Assembly: GCA_012034805.1 (NCBI GenBank)
Contig: JAAUOP010000027.1
Coordinates: 1-43,092, forward strand
DNA: 43,092 bases
Direction: 5' to 3'
From: Synechococcales cyanobacterium CRU_2_2
GTDB lineage: Bacteria; Cyanobacteriota; Cyanobacteriia; PCC-9006; JAAUQQ01
Shown one piece after another: positions 1 to 9,700 of this stretch. Every line of letters starts with the position of its first letter. Position 1 is the first letter of the stretch. Made by a program: the position numbers and the translations under genes. The notes under the pieces were generated by a model, which saw only the letters and a list, made by a program, of their open reading frames with translations, searched no databases and had not been told where the DNA came from.

Positions 1-896
1 GGCGATCGCCCGGAATTCGCGACAACCCGATCGCCCAGGGCAGACTGCCCAGCAGCGTCAGCCCCACTCGCCACCGCAATGGGCAACAGGGGTCGCCAGA
101 TCGATCGCAGATTTCCGAGACGAACGCCCTTGATCAACAACGCGGTGACTTGCGCCAACAACAGCAATCCAACAAAATAATGGGTGGCAATTCCCAACAC
201 ATTTGCGGTGACCCAAAGAACCACGGTAGACCAGCCGAGGGGCCGAGCCCTCAGACTTTCGCCCCCATCGCGTGAAGCTTCGTCTGGCTCAAGCGATCGC
301 CAAGCCCGCAGAAAACACCCCATGGACAGGATGCTGAACACCAGCGCCAGGGTGTAGTGCCGAGCATCCTGGGCCAGATAGACCCCAAACGGAGACACCG
401 CCATCAGCGCAGCCGTGGTGCGGGCGATCGCCTTGGACTGCGTGCTAACCTGCGCGAGCCAGTAGGCCAGGGAGATGGTGAGGCAACCGAATAGGACACT
501 GAGCGATCGCACCACACCCAGGTCAATCAGCGAGCCCGTCTGCTGCCAAAGTCGAATCCAGACATGGCTGAGCACAAAATACAGCGGCGGGTGCGTACTC
601 TCGCCCATGAGCGACTGAACCACCTGGGCCAAGCCCGCGCCACCCACCCGAGCCGGGGCCAACAGCGTCTCCAAAGAAATCAGCTGATCGAGCGGCACAG
701 ACCGAAAACCGTGGCCCAAGCTAAACACCACAGTTGCCCATTCATCACTCCAAGCGGGCCTGCTCGCCAGATTGAGCCAGCGCAAACCGAGTCCAATCAA
801 GCACCAAGCCACCAAGGTTAAATCCAACCAACCCGATCGCCAAGTCACCTGCCGCGCATTTTGCTGCCTGTCCTGCCACCATTTGCCCCCCCCCAT
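1..896 (-). CDS. Glycosyltransferase family 39-like membrane protein (partial)
   Basis: Multipass membrane protein read leftward off the window edge, so its C-terminus is missing. The proposed ATG (complement of 894-896) is followed by a short basic stretch and a first hydrophobic segment (LDLTLVAWCLIGLGL). Then come the motif WSDEWATVVFSLGHG and, near residue 105, STHPPLYFVLSHVW. An acidic residue after the first membrane helix followed by a HPP-containing loop is typical of GT39/PMT-type transferases, which move sugars from polyprenyl-phosphate donors at the membrane. Further hydrophobic segments follow (SVLFGCLTISLAYWLA, TVVLWVTANVLGIATHYF). Oddity: in about the last 80 bases at the edge, the +1 frame reads as a better membrane helix (LTLLGSLPWAIGL) than the open frame, hinting at a frameshift near 70-90. 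Family assignment is by motif recognition; the donor and acceptor are unknown. Confidence 0.7.
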   Translation of the reverse strand, partial: MGGGKWWQDRQQNARQVTWRSGWLDLTLVAWCLIGLGLRWLNLASRPAWSDEWATVVFSLGHGFRSVPLDQLISLETLLAPARVGGAGLAQVVQSLMGESTHPPLYFVLSHVWIRLWQQTGSLIDLGVVRSLSVLFGCLTISLAYWLAQVSTQSKAIARTTAALMAVSPFGVYLAQDARHYTLALVFSILSMGCFLRAWRSLEPDEASRDGGESLRARPLGWSTVVLWVTANVLGIATHYFVGLLLLAQVTALLIKGVRLGNLRSIWRPLLPIAVASGADAAGQSALGDRVVANSGRS

Positions 897-1014
897 TCGT
901 ACCTTGCCTCGATTCTCAGATTTGCTCTTTAGCTAGGATAGGCGAGTTGGGATGGGATTGATTCGGATTGATTTGGATCCTTGAGATTAATCAGAGCTTT
1001 TGGGTTGATGGGAG

Positions 1015-1332
1015 CTAGAGATGAGGTTGCAACCGCTGTAGGAGCTGATCGGGTCTTAGAACGCCTTCCATACGATCGCACGGCACCCCATCCTTAAACA
1101 AAACCATCGTCGGCAGGGCTTCAATGCGATGCTGAGAGGCGATCGCCGGGTAATTGTCGGTGTTGATTTTGATGATTTTGAGGCGATCGCCCAACTGCGC
1201 CTTCACTTGATCCAAAAAGCCCGCCATCATCTGGCAAGGGCCACACCAAGGCGCATAAAAATCCACCAGGACTGGCTGATCGGATCCCGCGAGCATCGCT
1301 TCAAAACTGGAGAACATTTGCTGGGTTGCCAT
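1015..1332 (-). CDS. trxQ: Thioredoxin, y-type (TrxQ-like)
   Basis: Complete 105-residue thioredoxin. The active site WCGPCQMM sits at about residues 29-36, preceded by the beta-strand VLVDFYAP. The cis-proline loop is IEALPT. The C-terminal stretch LFKDGVPCDRMEG, including an extra Cys, resembles plant plastid y-type thioredoxins (which carry KDGEPCDRFEG) rather than the m-type. It is a soluble dithiol-disulfide reductase. In cyanobacteria y-type thioredoxins are linked to reduction of peroxiredoxins and oxidative-stress targets (family knowledge). The start at 1332 gives the normal length. It is a single gene, transcribed away from the MITE-bearing gap at 1333-1737. The y-type call rests on the CQMM and PCDR features. 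Confidence 0.9.
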   Translation of the reverse strand: MATQQMFSSFEAMLAGSDQPVLVDFYAPWCGPCQMMAGFLDQVKAQLGDRLKIIKINTDNYPAIASQHRIEALPTMVLFKDGVPCDRMEGVLRPDQLLQRLQPHL

Positions 1333-1496
1333 GGTGGGTCAGGATTTATGCGAAGTGAAAGATACGTTTTTGATCTTAACGAGATTTTGTGAAACTCGGG
1401 TATTGAGTTCATGACACTTGACACTTGGTCGGCTAAAGTAGATGCAGTATTTGCAGCAGCAACATAGCACGGTCAATCACATTCCTGAAATCACAT

Positions 1497-1642
1497 TACT
1501 AGACCTCTTGCATGAAAAAACAGCCCCTCATCCCCAGCCCCTTACTCCCATTTTGGGAGAAGGGGAGCCACTTCAAAGTCCCTCTCCCCCGGTGGGAGAG
1601 GGATTTAGGGTGAGGGGCTTGATTTGTGCAGGAGGTCTACTA
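1497..1642. mobile_element. MITE-like palindromic element with 9-bp target duplication
   Basis: A non-coding 146-bp element. Its ends are imperfect inverted repeats of about 31 bp: the left end reads TACTAGACCTCTTGCAT, and the reverse complement of the right end reads TAGTAGACCTCCTGCAC. Further in, CAGCCCCTCA and TGAGGGGCTT, and then CTCCC/GGGAG tracts, also pair, so the whole element can fold. It is flanked by perfect 9-bp direct repeats AAATCACAT at 1488-1496 and 1643-1651, as expected of a target-site duplication. No transposase is present, so it would have been moved in trans by a related insertion sequence that I cannot identify. The CCCTCTCC...GGGTGAGGGG core is a common motif in cyanobacterial dispersed repeats. 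Confidence 0.75.
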
Positions 1643-1737
1643 AAATCACATCCCTGACCAGTTGCACAAGCGGATCCACTCACCCACCTTTTCTCCAGGG
1701 TTTCGCTATGATCGGGGCCAGGTCAACCTTTTGTGCC

Positions 1738-2735
1738 ATGAGTTCCCCACCTTCCAAAGCCTTCGATCAGCCCACAGCCCACGCAGCCCTGAATCCAGCC
1801 CCCCCTGTAACCTTAAACCCGCCCCAGCGGCTGATTTTTCCCAACATGGCTGGTCTGACACTGGGCGAAATTTGGGCAATCTGGTGCGATCGATCGCCCC
1901 CCTCCACAGCGAAGTCATCGCCCCAGATCTAGACTTTTGGACGACCTGGCTTCGGATCGAGCCCTTGATCCAGCAAAAAGAACGCATCGTCACTGCCCAG
2001 CTCCAGCGCTATCCGGAGGTGCCCCTGCGGGTGGTAGCCCATTCTATGGGCGGCCTGATTTGGACAGAATTGTTGCATCGACATCCAGAATGGTGGTCTC
2101 GGCTAGAGTCCCTAGTTCTGGTGGGTTCGCCGATTGGGGGTTCGGATATTGCACGGATGATTGACCCCCTGGGTCTTGGGATTGGCATTGCTCGGGACTT
2201 GGGCCTAGGGCGACGGCATTTGGCGGAAGCGATCGCCACTCAAATTCCCACCCTTGTGATCGCCGCTGACCTCGGCGGCGGCACCGACGGCATTGTCACG
2301 GTGGAATGTACCAAGCTTGACCAAGCCACGTTTGTGCTGCTGCCCAACATTGCCCATTCTGTCATGCGGTTTCACCCCCAGGTCGGGCGAGAGATTCAGG
2401 CCTTTTGGGAGCAGCAGGCGGGTACCGCGATCGCACAGCGTTCTCTTCCCACCCATCGCCCATCAGACCGCGCCGATGCAAAGGTTGCCGAAGCAATCGC
2501 CCAGCTCCGCGCCGTCCCCGGCATGACTGACGCTGCCTACCGCGACCTCCCCCGCGCCCGCGTCCGCTGCCAGCTCGCCCCTGGCTTTAGCCTCAGAACC
2601 TGGCGCAATCCGGTGGGGCTTTATCATGTCTTTTTGGCGAACGACCAGGAGCAATGTCTCTACGCGGGCTACGTGGGTTGGCTCCACAACCAACCACTGA
2701 ATCGGGTCTTGGCTGAGCTCGGGTCTAGTGCCTGA
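1738..2735 (+). pseudogene. Alpha/beta hydrolase, apparently frameshifted near its N-terminus
   Basis: The downstream part is a clear serine alpha/beta hydrolase. It has an oxyanion-type QHGWSDTG loop, a nucleophile elbow VAHSMGG, a candidate acid in GGGTDGIVTVE, and a catalytic His in LPNIAHSVMRFHP. A roughly 90-residue C-terminal extension (from AIAQLRAVPGM) ends at 2735. The frame carrying the HGW motif is open back to 1662, but its upstream part lacks a beta-strand. The next frame, from ATG 1738, gives a natural N-terminus ending PPQRLIF just before the motif. One base lost in the T5C3 run at 1835-1842 would join them as PPQRLIF-P-QHGWSDTG, giving about 332 residues. The substrate is unknown; lipase/esterase activity is the family default. 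If the shift is a sequencing error, this is an intact gene. Confidence 0.7.
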
Positions 2736-2743
2736 TGGACGTT

Positions 2744-2752
2744 TGCTATACT
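2744..2752 (+). promoter_or_regulatory. Extended -10 promoter candidate for the STAND gene
   Basis: The sequence TGCTATACT lies 48 bp before the STAND start codon at 2800 and just after the preceding hydrolase gene. I see no good -35 box at 16-18 bp. The same TTGCTATACT string recurs at 41328-41337, upstream of the tRNA-Thr gene. This is a motif match only. Confidence 0.3.
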
Positions 2753-2799
2753 GAGCGGAAATGGGGTGTTCGGCTGCTGTCGTTTTAGGTTTTTCTGCT

Positions 2800-5211
2800 A
2801 TGTCGATCGATCGTATCCGCGAGATTCAAGAGAACCTTGGGCTGCTGTATGAGCAGCGCAATGCCTTGGAGAAGGGGCTTTGTTGACGCCGGATGACGAG
2901 AAGGTGATTCAGAATGAGCAGAAGCTGCGAACGAAGATCCGTCCGAGAATCCGGGAGTGTGAGGAGGAGCTGTTTGCCCTTTTGGCTCAGGAGGGCGGAG
3001 CGCTGACGTTTGGGGAGACGGAGGCTCAGGCGACGATCGAGGTGATTGCTCAAGAGGTGGAGCGGGTGCGGCTGCAGCCGGATTTGTCGGAGCGGGTGTT
3101 GGGGGTGTTGGGGCGGATTGAGGCGAAGTTGAATGAGCCGGGGGTGACGGCGGATGCGAAGTTGAAGGGGACGTTGTCGGTGTTTCCGCCGTTTATTGGG
3201 TTGGCCTATGAGGGGCAGATTGATACGGAGAATTTTTGCCGCAAGTATTTTCCGACGTTTACGCGGTTGATTCAGGGTGCAAAAAAGTAGCGGCCTCTGA
3301 TGCGGGTTTTGCTGCGTTGGGGGCGGGGCAGGTTAAGCGGTTTGTGGGCGATCGCCTCGTCGATGTCCCGGTCTGGGTGGGGCGGGATGCGTTGTTGGTG
3401 AGGCTATGCGATCGGCTTCAGCAGTCGGGGCTGAAGGTGTTGGCTTTGGTGGGGCAAGGGGGATTGGTAAGACGAGTTTGGCGGCGAAGTTGGTGGAGGC
3501 CCTGGGGGTTGATTTGGGGCGGGGAGTGGTGTCGGCGGCTTGTCCGTTTGATGGTGTGCTGCTGCTGGAGACGCGTGGGACGGGGGATCTGTTGGCTGAC
3601 ATTGGGGCTGGGTTGGGGCTGGATGTTGAGACGCTGGAACTATCGCAGTGGGTGGATGCAATTTTTGGGGTGTTGCAGCGGCAGTCTTGGTTGCTGGTGC
3701 TGGATAACTTGGAGGATGTGTTGTTGCCGAGTGACGATGAACGGGCGGGACGGGCGATCGTTCCTGAAGTGGGTCAGCTATTGAATGGGTTGGTGTATCG
3801 AAGCCATCGATCGCAGGTTTTGTTGACGAGTCGGGAGCTGCCGAGGGATTTGGCGGAGCAGCGGGGCCGCAATGGGTGGGTGAATCCGAAGTTGGTTGGG
3901 GTTGAGGAAGTGATGGGTATTGGGAAGGAGGCTGGGGCTGCGCTATTGCGCGATTTTGGAGTGGTGGATGACCAGGCCAAACTGGAGGAGATTTCGGCCA
4001 GGGCGGCGGGACATGTGTTTGTGTTGACTCAGTTGGCTGCGTTTGCGGTGTCTGAGTTGGATGGCAGGCTTTATCGCTATCTTCAGCAGAATCTGGAGCT
4101 TTATACGGATGATGTGAGTCAGATTTTGATGGTGCAGCTTGGGCGGCGGACGGAAGCACAGCAGCAGCTTTTGAAGCGGATGGCGGTGCTGCGGTTTTTG
4201 ACGGATGTGCGAGGGCTGACGTTTTTGCGACTGTATGCGGATGAGTGGGAGACGGATGGAAGGTTGTTGGTTTTAGATGGTTCACCAATGCGATTTAGTA
4301 AGGTAGAACAAGCAGAAACTCAAGCTTTAATTGATGAGTTGGTGCGGGTTTCTTTGGTGGAGAAAGTGCTGGAGCCGATCGCTCAGGTGCGCCAATATCG
4401 ATTGCATCTGGTGGTGACGGAATTTTTACAAGAACGATTTAAATCAGAGTTGCTTGCCCTCTTTCGGCAAGTTCAAGAGTTTTATCAACGTTCTCAGCAA
4501 AGCAGTATTCAAGATTCACAAGATTTATCAGAGCTAGCACAGCAGTTATAAGGCCCCATCTTGATGGCACAGCATTTAGGTCATCAAGGAGAGTTGACGT
4601 ATCTAGAAATGCGTTTGATTGCGCGAATGCAAGACAACAGCATGATGGCGAAAATCTGGGAACAAGCTGCATCATGGCAAGGGCTAGATGAGCTTGATAT
4701 CCTATTGCAACAGGGTGGATTAGCCTATCAATTCAATAACTGGAATGAAGCAGAAGTCCATTATCAAAATGCACTGACGTTGGCCCAGGAAAAGAACGAT
4801 CGCGAGAAAATAGCACAGGCGATCGGTCAATTAGGCTCCATCGAGCGCAATCGCGGCAACTGGGACGAGGCGGAACGGCTCTGTCGGCAATCCCTGCAAA
4901 TGTGCGAAGAATTGGGCGATCGGCAGGGCATTGCTTGGGTTACCAGCGATCGAGGAGCCAACGAATTAGGCCGTGGCAATCTTGAGCAAGCTGAAACACT
5001 CCTTCACGACGCATTCACTCAAACCCAACAACTCGGAATGACTCAACTTCTCGCTGAAATTCACTGGCATTTCGCCCAACTCTACCGCACCAAAAACAAC
5101 CCCACCCTCGCCCAACACCACTACCAAACCACCCACCAACTCTACAGCCAACTCGGAGCCGCCAAAGACCTCGAAAAAATCGAACAAGAATGGAGTGAAA
5201 CCAGCCCTTAG
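2800..5211 (+). pseudogene. STAND (NB-ARC-like) NTPase with TPR tail, broken at four sites
   Basis: Pieces in three frames join into one signal-transduction ATPase. The N-terminal helical region (from MSIDRIREIQENLGLLYEQ, through CEEELFALLAQEGG) is of a kind placed before STAND modules as an effector-associated domain (inference). It is followed by VPVWVGRDALL, a Walker A reconstructed as GQGGIGKTSLA, Walker B WLLVLDNLEDV, and the sensor-like strand SQVLLTSRELP. A winged-helix-like part follows, then TPR repeats (NNWNEAEVHYQNALTLA, GNWDEAERLCRQSLQMCEEL, GNLEQAETLLHDAF). The breaks are one missing base in the G4 run at 2874-2877, one in A6 at 3281-3286, one in G5 at 3458-3462 (inside Walker A), and an in-frame TAA at 4549-4551. 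Family members act in regulation or anti-phage signalling. The in-frame stop favours true decay, although the TPR part could be a separate small gene from 4564. Confidence 0.8.
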
Positions 5212-5255
5212 CCTCCAAGCTACACTAGAAAAACCATCCCACCACCACCCCAGCC

Positions 5256-5506
5256 ATGACCCCCCTCGAACTGCGGCAAAAATCGAACAACAACTCGCCC
5301 AACTTCCCCCACACCAGCTCCTCCGCATCAGCAGCTTCATCGACACCCTCCAAACCACCCCAAATCGCCCCCTCAGACGCCTCCCTCCCCGAAAACGTCA
5401 TCACACAGCAGCCCATCTCCTCCGCTTCGAAGGCGCGTGGAAAGGAAACGACCTCGCCCAATGCCGTCAATTTGTCCAAGAAAGCCGCTCTCAAGCTGAA
5501 TTCTAA
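5256..5506 (+). pseudogene. VapB-like antitoxin, frameshifted
   Basis: From ATG 5256 the frame opens MTPLELRQK, then goes out of phase in an A5 run (5278-5282). The adjacent frame continues IEQQLAQLPPHQLLRISSF to the ending LLRFEGAWKGNDLAQCRQFV. Restoring one A yields a single antitoxin-like protein of about 83 residues. This architecture (N-terminal helical segment, C-terminal GAWKGNDL) is common in cyanobacterial ORFs placed just before PIN toxins. Its role would be to bind and neutralise the adjacent toxin and to repress the pair. The next ORF starts 12 bp after its stop, as in a TA operon. Composition is strongly C-rich on the + strand, unlike the G-rich STAND gene upstream. Confidence 0.65.
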
Positions 5507-5517
5507 CCCTAGCGGCC

Positions 5518-5718
5518 ATGTACCTCCTAGACACTAACCATGGGCCTAAAGCCAAACAAAAGCGCCGGAAGATGACCGCTGCCAACCTCGGATTCAGCGA
5601 CCACGATCTCTGGATTGCCTCAACCGCCATTCAGCATAACCTCATCCTCGTATCCGCCGATCGAGACTTCCAAAGAATGCAAGAAGCCTCTGCTTTCCAA
5701 CTCGAATCCTGGCTCTAA
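5518..5718 (+). pseudogene. VapC-type PIN toxin with internal deletion
   Basis: The reading frame is open but encodes only the two ends of a PIN-domain ribonuclease. The N-terminus MYLLDTNH carries the first catalytic Asp. It is followed directly by the C-terminal third, GPKAKQKRRKMTAANLGFSD, then HDLWIASTAIQ with acidic residues and LVSADRDFQRM. Full VapC proteins of this type have about 140-150 residues, so some 75-80 central residues, including the second conserved acid, are missing at about 5541/5542. The product of 66 residues should have no nuclease activity. Together with the frameshifted antitoxin before it, this marks a dead toxin-antitoxin module. Confidence 0.75.
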
Positions 5719-5751
5719 CCCCACGCCCCCCCCTCACAAAGGTCCTCACGC

Positions 5752-6630
5752 TCACCCAATCCCAACCGCATCCCCCCTCACCGTCGCCAGCAAATCGGCA
5801 TGGACTGTCGGCGACGTCGCAATCAACAAACCGGGCCAACGATAGTCTGCACAGGCATGAAGTGGTGGTAAGGCAGAGCCATCATGGGTTGTGACGATGC
5901 ATCCAGCTTCCTGGGCGAGAAAAGCGATCGCCGCCCCATCAATCCACTGGGCCCCCGCCAAAATCGACCCCGCATAGGCTCCACTCAGCACACTGGCCAT
6001 GTTCGGCATCTGAATTTCCTTCGAGTAGGCCACATAGAGATCGTAGGCCCGGTAGCGATCGGGCAACCGCGCCGCAAACTCGATCGCCCCACCTCCCAAA
6101 TAAATCACGTTGTCCTGGGATTCAATCTTCAGCGGCTGGCAATCTTCCATCCCATCGGAGAGCTGGCCAACAAACGCCCCTTCCCCCCGCAGGGCATACA
6201 AGTAGGAATTTTGGGCGGGATGGATCAGCAACGCAGCTTCAAAGCCATCGGCATTGAGCACCGTCAGAATGATTTGATAATTGGCGTGGCCATCGGCATA
6301 AAACCGAGTGCCGTCGATCGGATCAAGCGTCACCAAGTAATCGCCCTGGGGGCCGAGGTCGATGGCGCGAAAGTATTTGGTATTGAAGGCTTTTTCATGT
6401 TCTTCGCCATAGAACCGCAGCTGGGGAAAATAGCCCAAAAGCAGAACTTCGACAAAGGTTTGAACCGAGAGATCGGCATCGGTGAGCGCCGACGCAAAAA
6501 TGTTGTCCGGGTAATCTTTTTCGGGTTGCTCGACGATGCGGGACTGGATTTCGTGGGCGTAGGCCGCTGCCACTTTCAAGTGGGGCAACAGCGTTGTCAG
6601 GATTTGGCGCGGGCTGGGTAACTCTGGCAT
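5752..6630 (-). CDS. Inositol monophosphatase family phosphatase
   Basis: A Mg2+-dependent phosphatase of the IMPase/FIG superfamily. It has the metal-binding GEEHE (about residue 75), the signature LDPIDGT (about residues 105-111) and WIDGAAIAFLAQEAGC near the C-terminus. These families hydrolyse inositol monophosphates, 3'-phosphoadenosine 5'-phosphate or sugar bisphosphates; sequence alone does not say which. I take the start as the ATG at 6630 (MPELPSPRQILTTLLPHLK); an in-frame ATG at 6663 would add 11 residues. The gene lies tail-to-tail with the vapBC remnant, and its upstream neighbour on the same strand is the SNF2 helicase, whose stop is about 95 bp before it. Confidence 0.85.
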   Translation of the reverse strand: MPELPSPRQILTTLLPHLKVAAAYAHEIQSRIVEQPEKDYPDNIFASALTDADLSVQTFVEVLLLGYFPQLRFYGEEHEKAFNTKYFRAIDLGPQGDYLVTLDPIDGTRFYADGHANYQIILTVLNADGFEAALLIHPAQNSYLYALRGEGAFVGQLSDGMEDCQPLKIESQDNVIYLGGGAIEFAARLPDRYRAYDLYVAYSKEIQMPNMASVLSGAYAGSILAGAQWIDGAAIAFLAQEAGCIVTTHDGSALPPLHACADYRWPGLLIATSPTVHADLLATVRGDAVGIG

Positions 6631-6689
6631 GGTGTTGGGCACGGGTTTGATGGGTGGGTTCAATGGGCCGCGAGACCTTGCAATTTGTT

Positions 6690-6740
6690 ATTGCAAATTG
6701 GTCATTGCGAATTAGTCATTGCAAATTAGTCATTACGAAT
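6690..6740. repeat. 14-bp tandem repeat overlapping the helicase 3' end
   Basis: Units ATTGCAAATTGGTC, ATTGCGAATTAGTC and ATTGCAAATTAGTC follow one another from 6690, with a partial fourth unit from 6732. The array overlaps the stop codon and the last residues of the SNF2 helicase (stop at 6726-6728 on the minus strand) and fills the gap to the phosphatase gene. Confidence 0.75.
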
Positions 6741-9700
6741 CAGGCGCAGCAGTTGGTCGCTAGAGAGTTTACCGCTGGAATCAGTACCTTCGAGCAGGCT
6801 ATCGGCCAAATCTCGTTTTTGGCGGTGCAATTCGACAATTTTTTCTTCAATCGTGCCTTGGGCAACCAACCGATAAATCGTCACAGGCCGCTGCTGACCG
6901 ATGCGGTGGGCGCGATCGGAGGCTTGGTCTTCGACGGCAGGATTCCACCAGGGATCCATGTGGATAACATAGTCAGCAGCGGTGAGATTGAGGCCCGTGC
7001 CACCCGCCTTGAGGCTGATCAAGAAAACATCGCCTTCGCCCGCCTGGAAGGCATCTACCCGCTGCTTGCGCTGGGGCGTGGGAGTGCTCCCGTCGAGGTA
7101 TTGATAGGAGATTTTTTGGGTGTCTAGGTAATCTCGCAAAATCCGTAGATGATCGACAAATTGGCTAAAGACCAAGGCCTTGTGGCGATTTTCTAGCAAT
7201 TCCTCGAGCACTTCACCAAAGACCTGAAGTTTTGCACTGGGCAGCGGGGCGTCGGGAACCACGAGCTTGGCGTTACAACAAAGGCGACGCAGCTTCGTGA
7301 TCTCGGCTAGGATTTGCAAATGTTTGGTTCCGGCTTCGGCGTCGCTGTCTGAGAGTTTGGCGATCGCCTCTCGCCGCAGTGCTTCATACAAGGCCCGTTC
7401 CTCCGGACTGAGCTCCACAGTTAACGTAATCTCGGTGCGCGAGGGCAACTCTTCGAGGACTTGGTTCTTGGTGCGGCGCAAGATAAACGGCTGGATCAGC
7501 GTCCTCAGCTGGTGGCGGACGGCTTTGTCCTGGTTGCGTTCAATGGGAACCGCAAAGCGCTGGTTGAATTGCTCTTGGGAGCCGAGTAAACCCGGATTGA
7601 TAAAGCGAAACTGGTTCCAGAGTTCGCCGAGGTGATTTTCGATCGGGGTGCCCGTGGCGATCAACTTGAATCCAGCTTGGAGCTTCATGGCGGCTTGGGA
7701 GCGCTTTGTGGCACTATTTTTAATCGCTTGGGCTTCGTCGAGGACAATGGTTTCCCAGGCTACGGCGGCGAGCATGGTGGCGACTTCCGGTTGCTGGAGC
7801 AGCCCATAGGTGCAGACGAGCAAATCGAAGGGTTGGAGGTTGTCGAGGGTGGCTTGGCGATTGCTGCGCAAGCTTCCGAAGGAATCGCCCTGCAACCCTT
7901 TGGATTCAGCGCCCTGGCGGCTGCCAGCGGTATTGGTACTCAGCAAAATGGGATTCAGCGTGGGTGCGAACTTCTGGGCCTCTGAGATCCAGTTAATACC
8001 AACGGATGTCGGCGCAACCACCAGTGTCGGCCCCTGGGGAGCCCGAGTCAAAATCAGCGCTAGGGCCTGAATCGTTTTCCCCAGGCCCATGTCGTCGGCG
8101 AGGCAAGCGCCAACGCCCCAGTGGGCCAGGCGCGCCAGCCATTCGAAGCCTTCTTTTTGGTAGTCCCGGAGCTCGGCCTGGAGGGTTGAGGGCAGTTTGG
8201 GCTCTAGGGTTTTAACTTCATTGAGTTTTTTGAGGTGAGCTTTCCACTGTCGGTCGGCCTTGACCGATCCGACTTCTGCCATCATCTCTTCTAGCGCCAA
8301 GGAGGCAAGGGGGTGAAAGCGGATGCCCTTGCCGTGGGTCTCTGAAAAGGCGCGCAGTTCGTCCATGCGTTTGCGGAACGCTTGGGTGAGGGCCAGAAAC
8401 TGGCCATTGCCCAGGGGCACAAACCGGCTGGGGGCATGTTCGAGTAGGGCAAGAAGCTGCTGTATTTGCAACACTTCCTCATCGTCCACCTGAATTTCGC
8501 CACTGACTGCGAACCAGTCCTTTTGCTGACCAATGTTGAGGTGTAGATTTTCGAGTCCGACTTGGTGTCGGATGCGTAGCTTTTCTCCCTCGGGCCATTC
8601 GACGATCGCTTGCTCCCCCAACGCCTGAAGTTCGATCAGCAACTCTAGGCAATCCTCTGGATCTTCGAGTTGCCATTCGCCAGACTTCGCTTTGTAGTCT
8701 TTCAGGGTGGGACAGGCGGCGATCGCCGCCTTCGCCAGCTTCTTCTCTGCTGACAAATCCCGTTCGGTTTGCTTCCGACTGCCCTCTAAATCTGCAATCA
8801 CCAGTTGGCCCCCCTTGCCGGGATGATAATACGGGCCGGTGGTTCCAAAGGGACGGCAGAGCAGGGCAACTTTGAGCCCTTCGCCCGCCGGGAGCAAGTG
8901 AAAATGAGGCGTTGCCACCGAGGACACCGATTCGAGATTTTGATTGCCGCCGCCAATATCGGACTGCACCGTCACGATCTGAGAGACGGCTTGAATGGCC
9001 TCCAGAACACGCGCTTGGGCTGCCACCGGGACCTTGAGCTGGTTGCCGAGAATTCTGGCAATTTGCCGGTGTTCTTCCGTCGTTTCGATCAGCTTCAGCC
9101 GGGTCGGGCTTTCCTTAACGGCGATCAGACTTTGGCTTTCGTGGGGTTCGGGTGAAAACTCGATCGTGAGTCTTTGATCCTGGTCTTGCAGCACCCGCAG
9201 CTCTGGCTCTCCCTTGAGGATTTCTAGGCGGACAGAATTGTCGGCCCAAAACACCAGGGGATGTCCCACTAATGCCAGGAGCGCCCTGGATGCAAAGGAG
9301 TATTGCTCCGAGGTGCGGTAGCTGTAGTAATCGCGCTGAATGTGCTGACAGACCCGCAGGTCTTGGGGCGTCAAATAATCAAACTCTTCTGGCACTTGGC
9401 TGAGGCGCTTGAGCGCCACGTTGCGCCCGCTACTCCAGACGCCCTTGGCATTAATCTTCTGTTCCGTGGGCTGGATGTGCCAGTTCACCCGGTTGTGATA
9501 CGTAATCAGCCAAACCAGTCGTCGCTCCGGGGTTCGGGGCGTATCTCCTGTCGCGGTCGATTGGCATAAATTGGTGAGGGCTTGCAGTTGCAACTCCCAA
9601 GCCTCCTGGACCTGGATCAGATCCACTAGGGGCCGGATACTACTATCCTGGCGCAAAATCTCGGCCTGCAAGGCATAGGTGGACTCCGGCGTGAGGCGGG

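Noticed and set aside
3404..4288. Long minus-strand ORF (294 codons, Pro/Ser/Thr-rich) opposite the STAND gene
   Set aside because: Its composition is the antisense of G/T-rich STAND codons; the + strand has clear NTPase motifs.
5884..6621. 245-codon + strand ORF opposite the phosphatase
   Set aside because: A shadow of the IMPase-family gene, which has all family signatures on the minus strand.
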